From Aminobacter anthyllidis (GTDB taxonomy: Bacteria; Pseudomonadota; Alphaproteobacteria; Rhizobiales; Rhizobiaceae): a stretch of DNA of 64,000 bases. A program made the translations under genes and the position numbers. Shown here in pieces: positions 7,748 through 16,191 of the stretch. Position 1 is the stretch's first letter. Each line of letters starts with the position of its first letter. The notes under the pieces were generated by a model that searched no databases, was not told the origin of the DNA, and saw nothing but the letters and a program-made list of their open reading frames with translations. Location of the stretch: contig NZ_JAFLWW010000003.1 of NCBI RefSeq assembly GCF_018555685.1, positions 248,001 through 312,000 on the forward strand, given 5' to 3'.

Positions 7748-8746
7748 ATGACGATGCAACCGAGCCCCGACCAGATAAAAGCCCCTTCGCGGCGTGTATC
7801 GGTCATCGACATCGCACGCGGCGTGGCCCTCATCGCCATGGCGATCTACCATTTCGCCTGGGACCTCGAATTCTTCGGCTATGCCGACCCGGGCATGACC
7901 GCCTATGGCAACTGGAAGCTGTTCGCGCGCTGCATCGCCTCGAGCTTCCTGTTCCTCGTCGGCGTCAGCCTGGTGCTGGCGCACGCCAAGGGCATCCGCT
8001 GGCCCGGCTATTTCAGGCGGCTCGCCATGGTGGCGGCTGCTGCGCTGGCGATCACCATCGCAACCTGGTTCGCCACGCCCGACACCTTCATCTTCTTCGG
8101 CATCCTGCACCATATCGCGCTCGCCAGCGTGCTTGGCCTCGCCTTCCTGCGCGTCCCGCCGGTGCTGACGCTAGTCGCCGCCGCTCTGGTGGTCGTAGCA
8201 CCCCAGTACCTGCGCTCGGAGGCGTTCAATCACCCTGCACTGGTCTGGATCGGACTTTCCACCGCCAACCCACGCTCCAACGATTTCGTCCCGCTGTTTC
8301 CTTTCTTCGGCGCCGTATTGGCCGGCATCGGCGTCGCCGGACTCGCGCTCAGGGCAGGCCTGATCGAAAAAATGGCGCGGCTGCAGCCCGGCGCCTGGTC
8401 GCAGCCCCTCTCCTTCTTCGGTCGACACAGCCTTGCGTTCTACCTCATCCACCAGCCGTTGATGATCTCGCTGGTCTGGCTCTTCGCCCAGGTCTTTCCC
8501 GCTCCTGTCGAAACCCGCGAAGTCACCTTCCTCAAATCGTGCCAGGTTTCGTGCGAGCAGAGCCGCGACACCGATTTCTGCTCGCGCTACTGTGTCTGCA
8601 TGCTCGACGAGCTGCAGAAGGATGATTCGTTCGATCGGCTCTATGCCACCGACCAGAGCCCCGAGCTCAGGGCGCATGTCGCGCAGACCGCCGCGATGTG
8701 CACGGCCAACACCGACAGCCAGACGATACCAGGAGGAGCGCAGTGA
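7748..8746 (+). CDS. DUF1624 (heparan-alpha-glucosaminide N-acetyltransferase-like) membrane protein with Cys-rich tail
   Basis: A 332-residue polytopic membrane protein. The N-terminal part (VIDIARGVALIAMAIYHFAWDLEFFGY) is typical of DUF1624/acyltransferase-3-like proteins, with the conserved membrane His in AIYHF, HHIAL and, late, FFGRHSLAFYLIHQP. After the last membrane segment there is a soluble tail of about 70 residues with five Cys in about 20 residues (CQVSC, CSRYCVC). Donor and acceptor of the acyl group are unknown. The open frame begins at 7640, but the hydrophilic run before 7748 looks non-coding; ATG at 7754 is also possible. The stop overlaps the start of the methyltransferase gene. 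Confidence 0.8.
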   Translation: MTMQPSPDQIKAPSRRVSVIDIARGVALIAMAIYHFAWDLEFFGYADPGMTAYGNWKLFARCIASSFLFLVGVSLVLAHAKGIRWPGYFRRLAMVAAAALAITIATWFATPDTFIFFGILHHIALASVLGLAFLRVPPVLTLVAAALVVVAPQYLRSEAFNHPALVWIGLSTANPRSNDFVPLFPFFGAVLAGIGVAGLALRAGLIEKMARLQPGAWSQPLSFFGRHSLAFYLIHQPLMISLVWLFAQVFPAPVETREVTFLKSCQVSCEQSRDTDFCSRYCVCMLDELQKDDSFDRLYATDQSPELRAHVAQTAAMCTANTDSQTIPGGAQ

Positions 8747-9219
8747 CAGATCTCAACGCCGCCCCCAGCAGGGTGCCATGGCCGCCGATCCTCTACCTCG
8801 CCGCGATCGTGGTGGCGGCGGTTCTCGGGCTGCTCTATCCCTTGCCGTGGATCACCGAACCCCTGTCGGATCTGCTTTTTGCAGCCGGTTGGCTGGCGGT
8901 GGCCGGCGTCGTTGCGATCTATTATTCGGCCATGCAGACGCTGAAGCGCGCCAAGACCACCATCCGCCCCGACCGGCCGTCCGAACATCTGGTGACGTCG
9001 GGCGCCTTCTCCTTCACCCGCAACCCGATCTATTTCGCCAACACGCTGCTGATGATCGCCATCGGCCTGATCACGGCGAATGTCTGGTTCCTGGCGTTGG
9101 CGCTCATTGCCGCCTTTGCCACGCAAAAGCTCGCCATCGTGCCAGAGGAAAAGCACCTGCAGGCCCGTTTCGGCAAGAAATACATCGATTATTCGAAGAA
9201 GGTCCGGCGCTGGATCTAA
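8743..9219 (+). CDS. isoprenylcysteine carboxyl methyltransferase family membrane protein
   Basis: A 158-residue protein with four or so hydrophobic segments and the ICMT/phospholipid methyltransferase C-terminal pattern: TRNPIYFANTLLM, then PEEKHLQARFGKKY. The GTG start at 8743 overlaps the stop of the preceding gene and has an ideal AGGAGGAG four bases upstream, which makes this start firm. The family methylates small or lipid substrates with SAM; the true acceptor is unknown. Coupling to the Cys-rich DUF1624 protein suggests the two act together. It converges with the CPBP gene with a 4-bp overlap. Confidence 0.8.
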   Translation: MTDLNAAPSRVPWPPILYLAAIVVAAVLGLLYPLPWITEPLSDLLFAAGWLAVAGVVAIYYSAMQTLKRAKTTIRPDRPSEHLVTSGAFSFTRNPIYFANTLLMIAIGLITANVWFLALALIAAFATQKLAIVPEEKHLQARFGKKYIDYSKKVRRWI

Positions 9220-10004
9220 CCCGTGACGGCGGTAGCTTCGCTTCGACGGAAACTGCTTGTTCCGTATATCGCGACGATCGCCACGGCGAATGCCAGCCAC
9301 AAAATCAGGCCGATCCACTGATGCTGGACCGCATCGCTGCCCTCAAACACGCGCCCTAAAAACCGGACGCTGTTCTGGTGCGATGCGTGCATGAGGATTG
9401 CCGGCAGCACGCTGCCCGCGGAATTTTGATACAGCCACGTGAACACCACCGCCGCAGCCATGACGTGGAGCGCGCTGGAAATGCTGTAGTCATTCAGCAA
9501 AACCAGCGGCAAGTGCCAGGCCGTCCAGATCATCCCGAGCACAAGACTGGCATTCAGCGCCGCGCGCTCGCCCAGCAACGCGGGCAGTGCAAATCCCCGC
9601 CATCCTGGTTCCTCGCCAAGCGGACCGCTGAAAACCAGCAGCAGCGCCACCATGACGGCGATTTCCGCAATCGCAGGCACGTTCGCCCAATTTGGTGGGG
9701 CAGAGCCGAACAAAGGGTTCAGCCAGATCGCGAGCAGTTGCACCGCCACCGGCATGCCAATCGCCACGAGGTACCACACTGGTGGCACCCGCCATTTCGC
9801 CACCGAGGCAAGCAGGGCTCGAACCTTCGGCCAGCCGCCCAGGATGGCCGAAATGACAATGGCCGCGACGAACGGCCCGAATGTGAACCAGGCGATGGCT
9901 TCGCCGCCAGCCTGATAAAACGGGATAAAAACGATCCAGGTGATCGCGAATGTCAGCACCACGAAACTTACGACCGGCCAGTCGCGAACCATCCTGATGA
10001 GCAT
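9216..10004 (-). CDS. CPBP family intramembrane glutamic endopeptidase
   Basis: About 262 residues with many membrane segments and the three CPBP (Abi/CAAX protease-like) motifs: GPLGEEPGWRGFALP (EExxxR), WTAWHLP and LMHASHQN. The Glu and His residues form the active site in this family. Cellular substrate unknown. The frame is open to 10070; I place the start at ATG 10004 because GGGAG lies upstream and the hydrophobic domain follows at once. A further Met at 9992 is possible. Confidence 0.82.
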   Translation of the reverse strand: MLIRMVRDWPVVSFVVLTFAITWIVFIPFYQAGGEAIAWFTFGPFVAAIVISAILGGWPKVRALLASVAKWRVPPVWYLVAIGMPVAVQLLAIWLNPLFGSAPPNWANVPAIAEIAVMVALLLVFSGPLGEEPGWRGFALPALLGERAALNASLVLGMIWTAWHLPLVLLNDYSISSALHVMAAAVVFTWLYQNSAGSVLPAILMHASHQNSVRFLGRVFEGSDAVQHQWIGLILWLAFAVAIVAIYGTSSFRRSEATAVTG

Positions 10005-10091
10005 CGAAAGCCACTCCCGAGGGGCAGCCAACCATACCACAATGCAGCTATTGAGTCCGGCCACCGCCATGTCGGATGACCCGATCGGCTG

Positions 10092-10478
10092 TCAGGTGTT
10101 GACGCCGAGCTCGACCAGACGTTCGACGCAGGATTCCTCTGCCTGGTCCAGTTCGGCCAACGTTTCCTCGAGGTCGCGGCGCTTCTGGCGCAGATCCTCG
10201 CGCTTTTCCTCGATGCGTTTGATCATCAGCTTGAGCTGACCGACCTCGCCGGGCGGCTCGCGATACATCTGGATGATCTCGCGAATCTCGTTGATCGAGA
10301 AACCGAGCCGCTTGCCGCGCATGATCTGGCGTATGAGCTGCCGGTCAGACGGGCGGAACAGCCGGGTGCGGCCGCGGCGTACGGGCTGCACCAGCCCCTC
10401 GTCTTCATAAAACCGCAGCGTTCGTGTCGAAATGTCGAATTCGCGGGTCAGTTCGGTGATCGAATAATATTCCCGCAT
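10092..10478 (-). CDS. MerR family transcriptional regulator (LiuR-like)
   Basis: A 128-residue MerR protein. The winged HTH covers about residues 1-70 (SITELTREFDISTRTLRFYE), followed by a long coiled coil rich in Glu/Lys/Arg (KLMIKRIEEKREDL). No cluster of metal-binding Cys is seen; the only Cys is near the C terminus (EESC). The sequence resembles regulators of branched-chain amino acid/acyl-CoA degradation (LiuR type), but no such catabolic gene is adjacent. The start at 10478 is supported by GGAGGG three bases upstream; the frame open to 10607 is not needed. A dyad containing TTACGTAA lies at 10610-10627 in its upstream region. Confidence 0.85.
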   Translation of the reverse strand: MREYYSITELTREFDISTRTLRFYEDEGLVQPVRRGRTRLFRPSDRQLIRQIMRGKRLGFSINEIREIIQMYREPPGEVGQLKLMIKRIEEKREDLRQKRRDLEETLAELDQAEESCVERLVELGVNT

Positions 10479-10609
10479 CGTCCCTCCACCCGGCGGACGC
10501 TGTCGCCCCGCCTTAAAATCATGCCGGGCACCAGCCGAGGCGATCATGCCGCGCGACAACAACCGTGCGGCCAAAGGACCGTTGTTGGCCCTCAGGGAGT
10601 CTCGCACGC

Positions 10610-10627
10610 GACTTACGTAAAAGTCAA
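10610..10627 (-). promoter_or_regulatory. putative MerR-type operator upstream of the LiuR-like regulator
   Basis: The dyad GACTTACGTAAAAGTC (10610-10625) has GACTT/AAGTC arms around ACGTAA and overlaps TTGACT on the minus strand (10622-10627), a possible -35 element. The TTACGTAA core is like sites I recall for LiuR-type MerR regulators. It lies 130 bp upstream of the regulator and 10 bp from the mgtE stop. No convincing -10 element was found, so confidence is modest. The rest of the 10479-10637 spacer shows nothing else. Confidence 0.35.
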
Positions 10628-10637
10628 TCGAACACGG

Positions 10638-12068
10638 CTAGCCTGCAGCCGCGCCGAGATGCAACCACCAGGTGGCGAGACTGAGGAAAGCGAGGAAGCC
10701 GATGACGTCGGTGATCATCGTCGTGAAGATCGACGACGATATTGCCGGATCGGCGCCGAACTTGTCGAGCAACAGCGGAATGAGGATGCCACCGAGCGCT
10801 GCCGCCAGCATGTTGAGGACCATCGCTGCGGCGATGACGAAGCCAAGATCCGGATTGTGGAACCACAGGCCGGCAACCAGGCCGAGGATGGTCGCGATGA
10901 CCGCGCCATTGAGCAGGCCGACCATCACCTCGCGGCGGATGACGCGGCCGGCATTGTAGATATCGAGATCGCGGGTGGCGAGCGCGCGAACCGTCACCGT
11001 CATCGTCTGGGTGCCGGCATTGCCGCCGAGCGAGGCGACGATCGGCATCAGTGCCGCCAGCGCCACCATCTCCTCGATCGTCGCGCCGAACTGGCTGATC
11101 ACCGATGCCGAGATGAAGGCGGTGCCTAGATTGACGAGCAGCCAGGGCACGCGCGAGCGTGACGTCGCCGCTACCGTGTCGGACAGCTCCTCGTCGCCGA
11201 CGCCGCCCATGCGCAGCAGATCTTCCTCGGCTTCCTGCTGGATGACGTCGACGACGTCGTCGATGGTCAGGACGCCGACGAGGCGCTCGTTCTCGTCGAC
11301 GACGGCAGCGGACAGTAGATCGTATTGCTCGAATTCGCGCGCCGCTTCTTCCTGGTCCATCGTTGCAGGAATGGCATGGCGCGTCTCGTGCATCACCTCT
11401 TCGATCTTGATCGCACGCTTGGTGCGCAGAATCTGGTCGAGGTCGACGGCGCCGAGCAGCTTGAAGCTAGGGTCGATGACGAAGACCTGGCTGAAGCGGT
11501 CCGGCAGGTCCTTGTCGTCGCGCAGATAGTCGATCGTCTGGCCGATGGTCCAGAACGGCGGCACCGCGACGAACTCGGTCTGCATGCGCCGGCCGGCCGA
11601 CTCCTCGGGATAGTCGAGCGAGCGGCGCAACCTGATGCGTTCGGTGAACGGCAATTGCGCCAGGATCTCGTCCTGGTCCTCGGCGTCGAGATCCTCGAGG
11701 ATGTAAACCGCGTCGTCGGAATCGAGTTCCTGGACGGCCTGAGCGATCTGCGCATTGGGCAGGTTGTCGACGATATCGAGGCGAATCGCCTCGTCGACTT
11801 CGGTAAGTGCCGAAAAGTCGAAATCCGAGCCCATCAGTTCGACCAGCGCCAGCCGCTGCTCGGGCAGCAAGGCTTCCAGCAAGTGGCCGAGTTCGGACTG
11901 GTGCAGCACGGAGACGTCGCGCTTCAGCGTCAGCGTATCGCGGTCGGCGATCGCCGCCCCGATATGCGCCAGGAACGACGCAAGGATCACCCCGTCCTCG
12001 CCGTAGATTTCGGCGCGGACAGCGTCAGCGGCGTCGGCGCCGTGCGTATGGTCGTGTCGGGCTTCCAT
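10638..12068 (-). CDS. mgtE: magnesium transporter MgtE
   Basis: A 476-residue MgtE protein: N-terminal superhelical MgtE_N domain (about residues 40-140), a pair of CBS domains (about 150-270; VFVIDPSFKLLGAVDL and VVDENERLVGVLTIDDV) and five membrane segments in the C-terminal 180 residues. The pore-lining segment ALMPIVASLGGNAGTQT is the family signature. It moves Mg2+ inward, gated by Mg2+ binding to the cytosolic domains. It ends in a short tail with His (WWLHLGAAAG). A His/Asp-rich N terminus (RHDHTHGADAAD) is visible. It stands alone; no M-box or similar leader was recognised upstream. Confidence 0.93.
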   Translation of the reverse strand: MEARHDHTHGADAADAVRAEIYGEDGVILASFLAHIGAAIADRDTLTLKRDVSVLHQSELGHLLEALLPEQRLALVELMGSDFDFSALTEVDEAIRLDIVDNLPNAQIAQAVQELDSDDAVYILEDLDAEDQDEILAQLPFTERIRLRRSLDYPEESAGRRMQTEFVAVPPFWTIGQTIDYLRDDKDLPDRFSQVFVIDPSFKLLGAVDLDQILRTKRAIKIEEVMHETRHAIPATMDQEEAAREFEQYDLLSAAVVDENERLVGVLTIDDVVDVIQQEAEEDLLRMGGVGDEELSDTVAATSRSRVPWLLVNLGTAFISASVISQFGATIEEMVALAALMPIVASLGGNAGTQTMTVTVRALATRDLDIYNAGRVIRREVMVGLLNGAVIATILGLVAGLWFHNPDLGFVIAAAMVLNMLAAALGGILIPLLLDKFGADPAISSSIFTTMITDVIGFLAFLSLATWWLHLGAAAG

Positions 12069-12194
12069 CGGCGCTTCCCGCTTGCGGATTTCGGGATTCG
12101 AGGTGGGCTATCCCTAGCCCGCAAAGGGCCGGAATATCAAATGAAATACGGTCCGACCTACCCGCGCGGAACAGGCAATCTCAGGCTGTTTCAA

Positions 12195-12617
12195 TCAGGC
12201 CACATGCTCGCTGACACATTGCCTGTGATCAGCCAGCACCTCGATGATGCGGCAGTCACAGATCCGGCCATGGCCACACTCGTCGATCATCCGCGACAGC
12301 TCGCCGCGCAGCGCCTGAAGCCGCTCTATACGCCGGTCGACTTCGCGCAGGTGCGACTTGGCGATACTATCGGCCTGATGGCACGACGCCTGCGGCTCCT
12401 GCGACATGACCAGCAATTCCCTGATGTGGTCGACCTCGAAGCCCAGTTCGCGGGCATGGCGGATGAAGTTCAGCCGGTCGATCTCGGCCTTGCCATAACG
12501 GCGCTGGTTGCCTTCGGTGCGCGGCGGAGCGGCAATCAGCCCGATCTGTTCGTAAAAGCGGATCGTCGGCACTTTTACGCCCGTGCGCCGCGCCAGTTCG
12601 CCAATCGGCAGATTCAT
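12195..12617 (-). CDS. MerR family heavy-metal-responsive regulator (ZntR/CadR/PbrR type)
   Basis: A 140-residue MerR regulator. The DNA-binding wing is at about residues 3-70 (IGELARRTGVKVPTIRFYEQIGL); a Cys at about 79-80 (ASCHQAD) and the C-terminal CGHGRICDCRIIEVL supply thiolates and His for Zn, Cd or Pb binding, the pattern seen in ZntR/CadR/PbrR. CueR-type Cu sensors have a shorter C-terminal loop. It is divergent from a P-type ATPase gene, with a 72-bp shared promoter region that contains a perfect MerR operator, so the ATPase is its evident target. Confidence 0.9.
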   Translation of the reverse strand: MNLPIGELARRTGVKVPTIRFYEQIGLIAAPPRTEGNQRRYGKAEIDRLNFIRHARELGFEVDHIRELLVMSQEPQASCHQADSIAKSHLREVDRRIERLQALRGELSRMIDECGHGRICDCRIIEVLADHRQCVSEHVA

Positions 12618-12629
12618 CGAAAAAACCCC

Positions 12630-12660
12630 TTGATCCTCTAGTGGCTAGAGATTCTAGCAT
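12630..12660 (+). promoter_or_regulatory. MerR-type promoter/operator of the metal-efflux ATPase gene
   Basis: TTGATC (12630-12635) and TAGCAT (12655-12660) are separated by 19 bp, the overlong spacer typical of MerR-activated promoters. The spacer holds the perfect 15-bp palindrome CTCTAGTGGCTAGAG (12636-12650). The divergent regulator starts at 12617, so the same site could also control its synthesis. Confidence 0.88.
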
Positions 12661-12689
12661 TGCTTCATAGTGAATTGAAAGGACCCATC

Positions 12690-14975
12690 ATGAACGATGC
12701 CAGCCACGGCAAGACACGATTCCGCGTTGGCGGCATGGATTGCGCCTCGTGCGCGACAAAGATCGAAAACGCGGTCAGCCGACTGCCCGGCATCACCGAG
12801 GTCGGTATTTCGGTCTCGGCCGGCACGATGATCGTATCGCATCAGGGGCCGGCACCTTCCGCCGCGATCTCGAAGCAGGTGAAGGCGCTCGGCTATTCCG
12901 TTGCCGAAGTCGGCGCAGCGAGGACCGCGGAACCGAAGGCCCATGTCCACGAACACGGCCAGAACTGCAGTCACGATCACGCCGACCACAACCATAGCCA
13001 TGGCGAACACGCCGGCCACGATCATGCAGGTCACGATCATTCCGGACACGACCACGGAGCGCCGGCAACGAATGCCACTGGCGCCGGCCACGACCATTTC
13101 GACCTCGACGACGGCCCATGGTGGAAGTCGCGTAAGGCAAAGCTCACCATCGCCTGCGGCGCGGCCCTTGTCGCCGCCTACGCCATCGGCCAGTTGCTGC
13201 CGCAGGTGGGCCATTGGGCGTTTCTGGCTGCCCTTGCTGTCGGGTTGGTGCCCGTCGCACGGCGCGCCTACGCCGGCGCTATATCAGGCACGCCCTTCTC
13301 GATCGAGACGTTGATGACCATCGCCGCCGTTGGCGCGGTGTTCATTGGCGCCACCGAAGAAGCGACGATGGTCGTGCTGCTGTTTCTCATCGGCGAATTG
13401 CTGGAGGGCGTCGCCGCCCGCCGCGCGCGCGCCAGCATTCGAGGGCTTGCCGACCTCGTGCCCAAGACCGCGCTGGTCGAGGAAGGTGGTTCGACCCGCG
13501 AAATTTCAGCCGACGCGCTTCAGGTTGGGGCGATCATGCTGGTCAGGCCCGGCGACCGTGTCGCCGCCGACGGCGTCATCGTCGAAGGTTCGAGCACGCT
13601 CGACGAAGCCCCCGTGACCGGCGAGAGCGTACCCAAGTCGAAGACCACTGGTGACGACGTCTTCGCCGGCACGATCAACACCGACGCGGTGCTCAGGGTT
13701 CGCGTCACGGCGGCGGCGGCCGACAACACCATCGCCCGCGTCATCAAGCTGGTCGAGGAGGCGCAGGAGAGCAAGGCGCCGACCGAGCGCTTCATCGACA
13801 GCTTCTCGCGCTACTACACGCCGGCTGTCCTCGTCGTCGGCGCGCTTGTCGCGATCCTGCCGCCGCTGGTTGCCGGTGGCGACTGGTCGGAGTGGGTCTA
13901 CAAGGGCCTCGCCATTCTGCTGATCGGCTGCCCTTGCGCGCTGGTCATCTCGACGCCGGCCGCGATTGCCGCTGGCCTGTCCGCCGGCGCCCGCCGTGGC
14001 CTGCTGCTCAAGGGTGGCGCCGTGCTCGAAGGCATGCGCCGCGTCACGACGGTCGCGCTCGACAAGACCGGCACGCTGACCGAAGGCAAGCCCAAGGTCA
14101 CCGACATCGTTGGCATTGGCCGCTCCGAGGCCAGGGTCCTGTCGCTCGCGGCGGCTTTGGAGACAGGCTCCAGCCATCCACTGGCGCTCGCCATCCTGGG
14201 ACGCGCCAAGGCCGACGGCGTGCCGGTACCGCCGGCCAATGCCGCCAAGGCAATCGCCGGCAAGGGCGTCACCGCCACGGTGGGCGGCGAGGACGTGTTC
14301 CTGGCCTCGCCTGGCGCAGCCGATGAAATGGCCGGATTATCAGGCGAACTGAAAGCGCAGATCGCCGCCTTCAACGCCAACGGCAAAACCGTCTCGGTAC
14401 TGCTGGTCGACAACAAGATCGCCGGCATCCTCGCCATGCGCGACGAGCCGCGCGCCGATGCCATCGCGGCATTGGCCACCCTCAAGGCCGACGGCATCGC
14501 CACCGTCATGCTGACCGGCGACAACGAGACGACGGCCCAAGCCATCGGCAAGGGCCTTGGCATCAACGTTCGCGCCGGCCTCATGCCCGACGACAAGCAG
14601 CGTATCGTGCGCGAGTTGCAGAAGCAGGGTCAGGTTGTCGCCAAGGTCGGCGACGGCATCAACGACGCCCCTGCCCTGGCCGCGGCCGATTTCGGCATCG
14701 CCATGGGTGGCGGCACCGACGTCGCCTTGGAAACGGCCGACGCGGCTATCCTGCATGGCCGCGTCAGCGACATCCCCGACATGATCGCCCTATCGAAGTC
14801 TGTGATGGGCAACATCGCCCAGAACATCACCATCGCCCTCGGCCTCAAGGCGGTGTTCCTGGTGACGACAATCATGGGCATCACCGGCCTGTGGCCGGCG
14901 ATCCTGGCCGACACCGGCGCAACGGTGCTTGTCACCGCCAACGCCATGCGCCTGCTCGCCTGGCGCGGGCGCTGA
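12690..14975 (+). CDS. zntA: heavy-metal-translocating P-type ATPase (Zn/Cd/Pb efflux)
   Basis: A P1B-type ATPase of 761 residues. Order of parts: HMA domain with GMDCASC (about 14-20); a His-rich linker (about 75-130, many HDH, HGEH, GHDH units); membrane segments; actuator with TGES; CPC ion motif in GCPCALVIS; phosphorylation motif DKTGTLTEG; MLTGDN; GDGINDAPALA. CPC together with the C-terminal LADTGATVLVTANAMRLL motif points to the Zn/Cd/Pb subgroup and not Cu. ATG at 12690 has AAAGGA seven bases upstream; the frame from 12660 would start inside the promoter. The MerR pair upstream supports metal-induced efflux. Zn versus Cd versus Pb preference cannot be read from sequence. Confidence 0.92.
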   Translation: MNDASHGKTRFRVGGMDCASCATKIENAVSRLPGITEVGISVSAGTMIVSHQGPAPSAAISKQVKALGYSVAEVGAARTAEPKAHVHEHGQNCSHDHADHNHSHGEHAGHDHAGHDHSGHDHGAPATNATGAGHDHFDLDDGPWWKSRKAKLTIACGAALVAAYAIGQLLPQVGHWAFLAALAVGLVPVARRAYAGAISGTPFSIETLMTIAAVGAVFIGATEEATMVVLLFLIGELLEGVAARRARASIRGLADLVPKTALVEEGGSTREISADALQVGAIMLVRPGDRVAADGVIVEGSSTLDEAPVTGESVPKSKTTGDDVFAGTINTDAVLRVRVTAAAADNTIARVIKLVEEAQESKAPTERFIDSFSRYYTPAVLVVGALVAILPPLVAGGDWSEWVYKGLAILLIGCPCALVISTPAAIAAGLSAGARRGLLLKGGAVLEGMRRVTTVALDKTGTLTEGKPKVTDIVGIGRSEARVLSLAAALETGSSHPLALAILGRAKADGVPVPPANAAKAIAGKGVTATVGGEDVFLASPGAADEMAGLSGELKAQIAAFNANGKTVSVLLVDNKIAGILAMRDEPRADAIAALATLKADGIATVMLTGDNETTAQAIGKGLGINVRAGLMPDDKQRIVRELQKQGQVVAKVGDGINDAPALAAADFGIAMGGGTDVALETADAAILHGRVSDIPDMIALSKSVMGNIAQNITIALGLKAVFLVTTIMGITGLWPAILADTGATVLVTANAMRLLAWRGR

Positions 14976-14994
14976 GAGACGTCCTCCCAGGACC

Positions 14995-15023
14995 TGCCCG
15001 GGGCCATTCGACGGCTCCGGGCA
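14995..15023 (+). terminator. hairpin after the metal ATPase gene
   Basis: TGCCCGG and CCGGGCA (plus inner GCC/GGC) form a strong GC hairpin with a 7-base loop, 20 bp after the stop codon. There is no U tract, so it may be a Rho-assisted terminator or a 3' stabiliser rather than a classical intrinsic terminator. Confidence 0.45.
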
Positions 15024-15168
15024 ACTGCCCAATCAACACCAAGGGGCATTTGGTCAGCTATTTCAGGGCATTTTTGACAATCTTGCCGCCACCCCATAAG
15101 TTTGCCGGAAACTAGTAGTCGTCCGCTCCTGTCGATGGAGCAGGCCTTTCGAAAAGATCGGCGACGAG

Positions 15169-15669
15169 ATGACCTCGGCAATCATGGCTCTGCTTCTGGC
15201 GGTTTTTACCTTCTCCGCAGCCATTGCGGACGAGAAGGACTTTATCGACACCCTATCCGGCAATTGGCATGGCTCGGGACAGGTCCGGCTGAACCCCGGC
15301 GCCATGCCGCTTGCCGTCTCCTGCAGCCTCGATTCCCGCGCAGATGGCGCAGCCCTCAACCTTGATGGCGCCTGCCGCGCAAAAGTCGTGTTCACCCGTC
15401 GCATAGGGGTGGATCTGCGTGCCAGCGGGACGCGCTATACCGGCTCATATATCGGTTCGAGGCGTGGCGCCGCACGCCTCGTCGGCATACGCACCGGCGA
15501 CACGCTCAATCTCCAGATCATCTGGCCGGACAAAGGCACCGGTTCGCGCGTGGCAAGCATGCGGCTGGCAAGCGCCGGTACAGGGCATATGCAGATCGTC
15601 ACGATCGAACCGCATCCCCAGACCGGAGAGAAGGTCATAACCGCGAAAATCGAACTCACCCGGAATTAG
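15169..15669 (+). CDS. secreted hypothetical protein
   Basis: A 166-residue protein of unknown function. An N-terminal signal peptide is clear (hydrophobic core IMALLLAVFTFSAAIA, likely cut before DEKDF). The mature part begins DFIDTLSGNWHGSGQV and is rich in beta-prone segments with alternating Arg and hydrophobic residues, so a small beta-barrel or lipocalin-like fold is plausible. No catalytic motif is seen. The start codon lies just after GGCGACGAG, a weak ribosome site. The upstream 15024-15168 stretch holds no gene. I do not recognise a named family with confidence. Confidence 0.65.
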   Translation: MTSAIMALLLAVFTFSAAIADEKDFIDTLSGNWHGSGQVRLNPGAMPLAVSCSLDSRADGAALNLDGACRAKVVFTRRIGVDLRASGTRYTGSYIGSRRGAARLVGIRTGDTLNLQIIWPDKGTGSRVASMRLASAGTGHMQIVTIEPHPQTGEKVITAKIELTRN

Positions 15670-15867
15670 GCGGCGTCTGGCAGTCGATAGTTGCAGGGCA
15701 GCTGTGGCGTCGCTTGTTTGTCTCTACGATATCCGGCGCGTGGACGCTTCACATCCCGAGGGCGATAATCGACTGCAGCAAAGCCACACAATCTTCTGTA
15801 AAGTCTTGGAAAAAGCCGGCTGACCCCGGCGATGCTCAGCTGCCTCATCCCTAATGGAACAGCTTGC

Positions 15868-15889
15868 TCAGATGATGGTAGTCATCTGA
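15868..15889 (-). terminator. hairpin downstream of tRNA-Leu
   Basis: TCAGATGA and TCATCTGA form an 8-bp perfect stem with a 6-base loop, starting 9 bases after the encoded CCA end of the tRNA on the minus strand. No U tract follows. It is a plausible 3' end signal for the tRNA transcript. Confidence 0.45.
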
Positions 15890-15897
15890 AAAGTGAC

Positions 15898-15982
15898 TGG
15901 TGCGGTCGAGAAGACTCGAACTTCCACGGGTTGCCCCACAGCGACCTCAACGCTGCGCGTCTACCAATTCCGCCACGACCGC
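15898..15982 (-). tRNA. tRNA-Leu(GAG)
   Basis: An 85-nt class II tRNA. Acceptor arms GCGGTCG (5', at 15982) and CGACCGC (3') pair fully, followed by A and an encoded CCA (15898-15900). The D-arm has TGGCGGAATTGGTAGACGC, the anticodon stem CAGCG/CGCTG holds loop TTGAGGT with anticodon GAG, and the T-arm contains GTTCGAGTC. A long variable arm fits leucine. Confidence 0.97.
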
Positions 15983-16017
15983 ACTGTCACGAAGGGCCGG
16001 TCCGAACCGGCTCGCGG

Positions 16018-16046
16018 CATGTAGCAAATCGTTTCCGGGGAAACAA
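16018..16046 (-). promoter_or_regulatory. putative promoter of tRNA-Leu
   Basis: On the minus strand TTGTTT (16041-16046) and TACATG (16018-16023) are separated by 17 bp, about 35 bases upstream of the mature tRNA 5' end. This fits an alphaproteobacterial housekeeping promoter. Confidence 0.5.
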
Positions 16047-16191
16047 GCGCCCTGTGCGATATTCGTCCATCATTCTTGCATGCCCCAGCGGAAGTCCCTG
16101 GCGGCAGCCGCCAATAGCCGGCTTTCAAAGCCCAGGCACTGGACGTTTCCGCGCCAAGCCGCCATATCAGGTCGACGAACGGACCCCCAAA

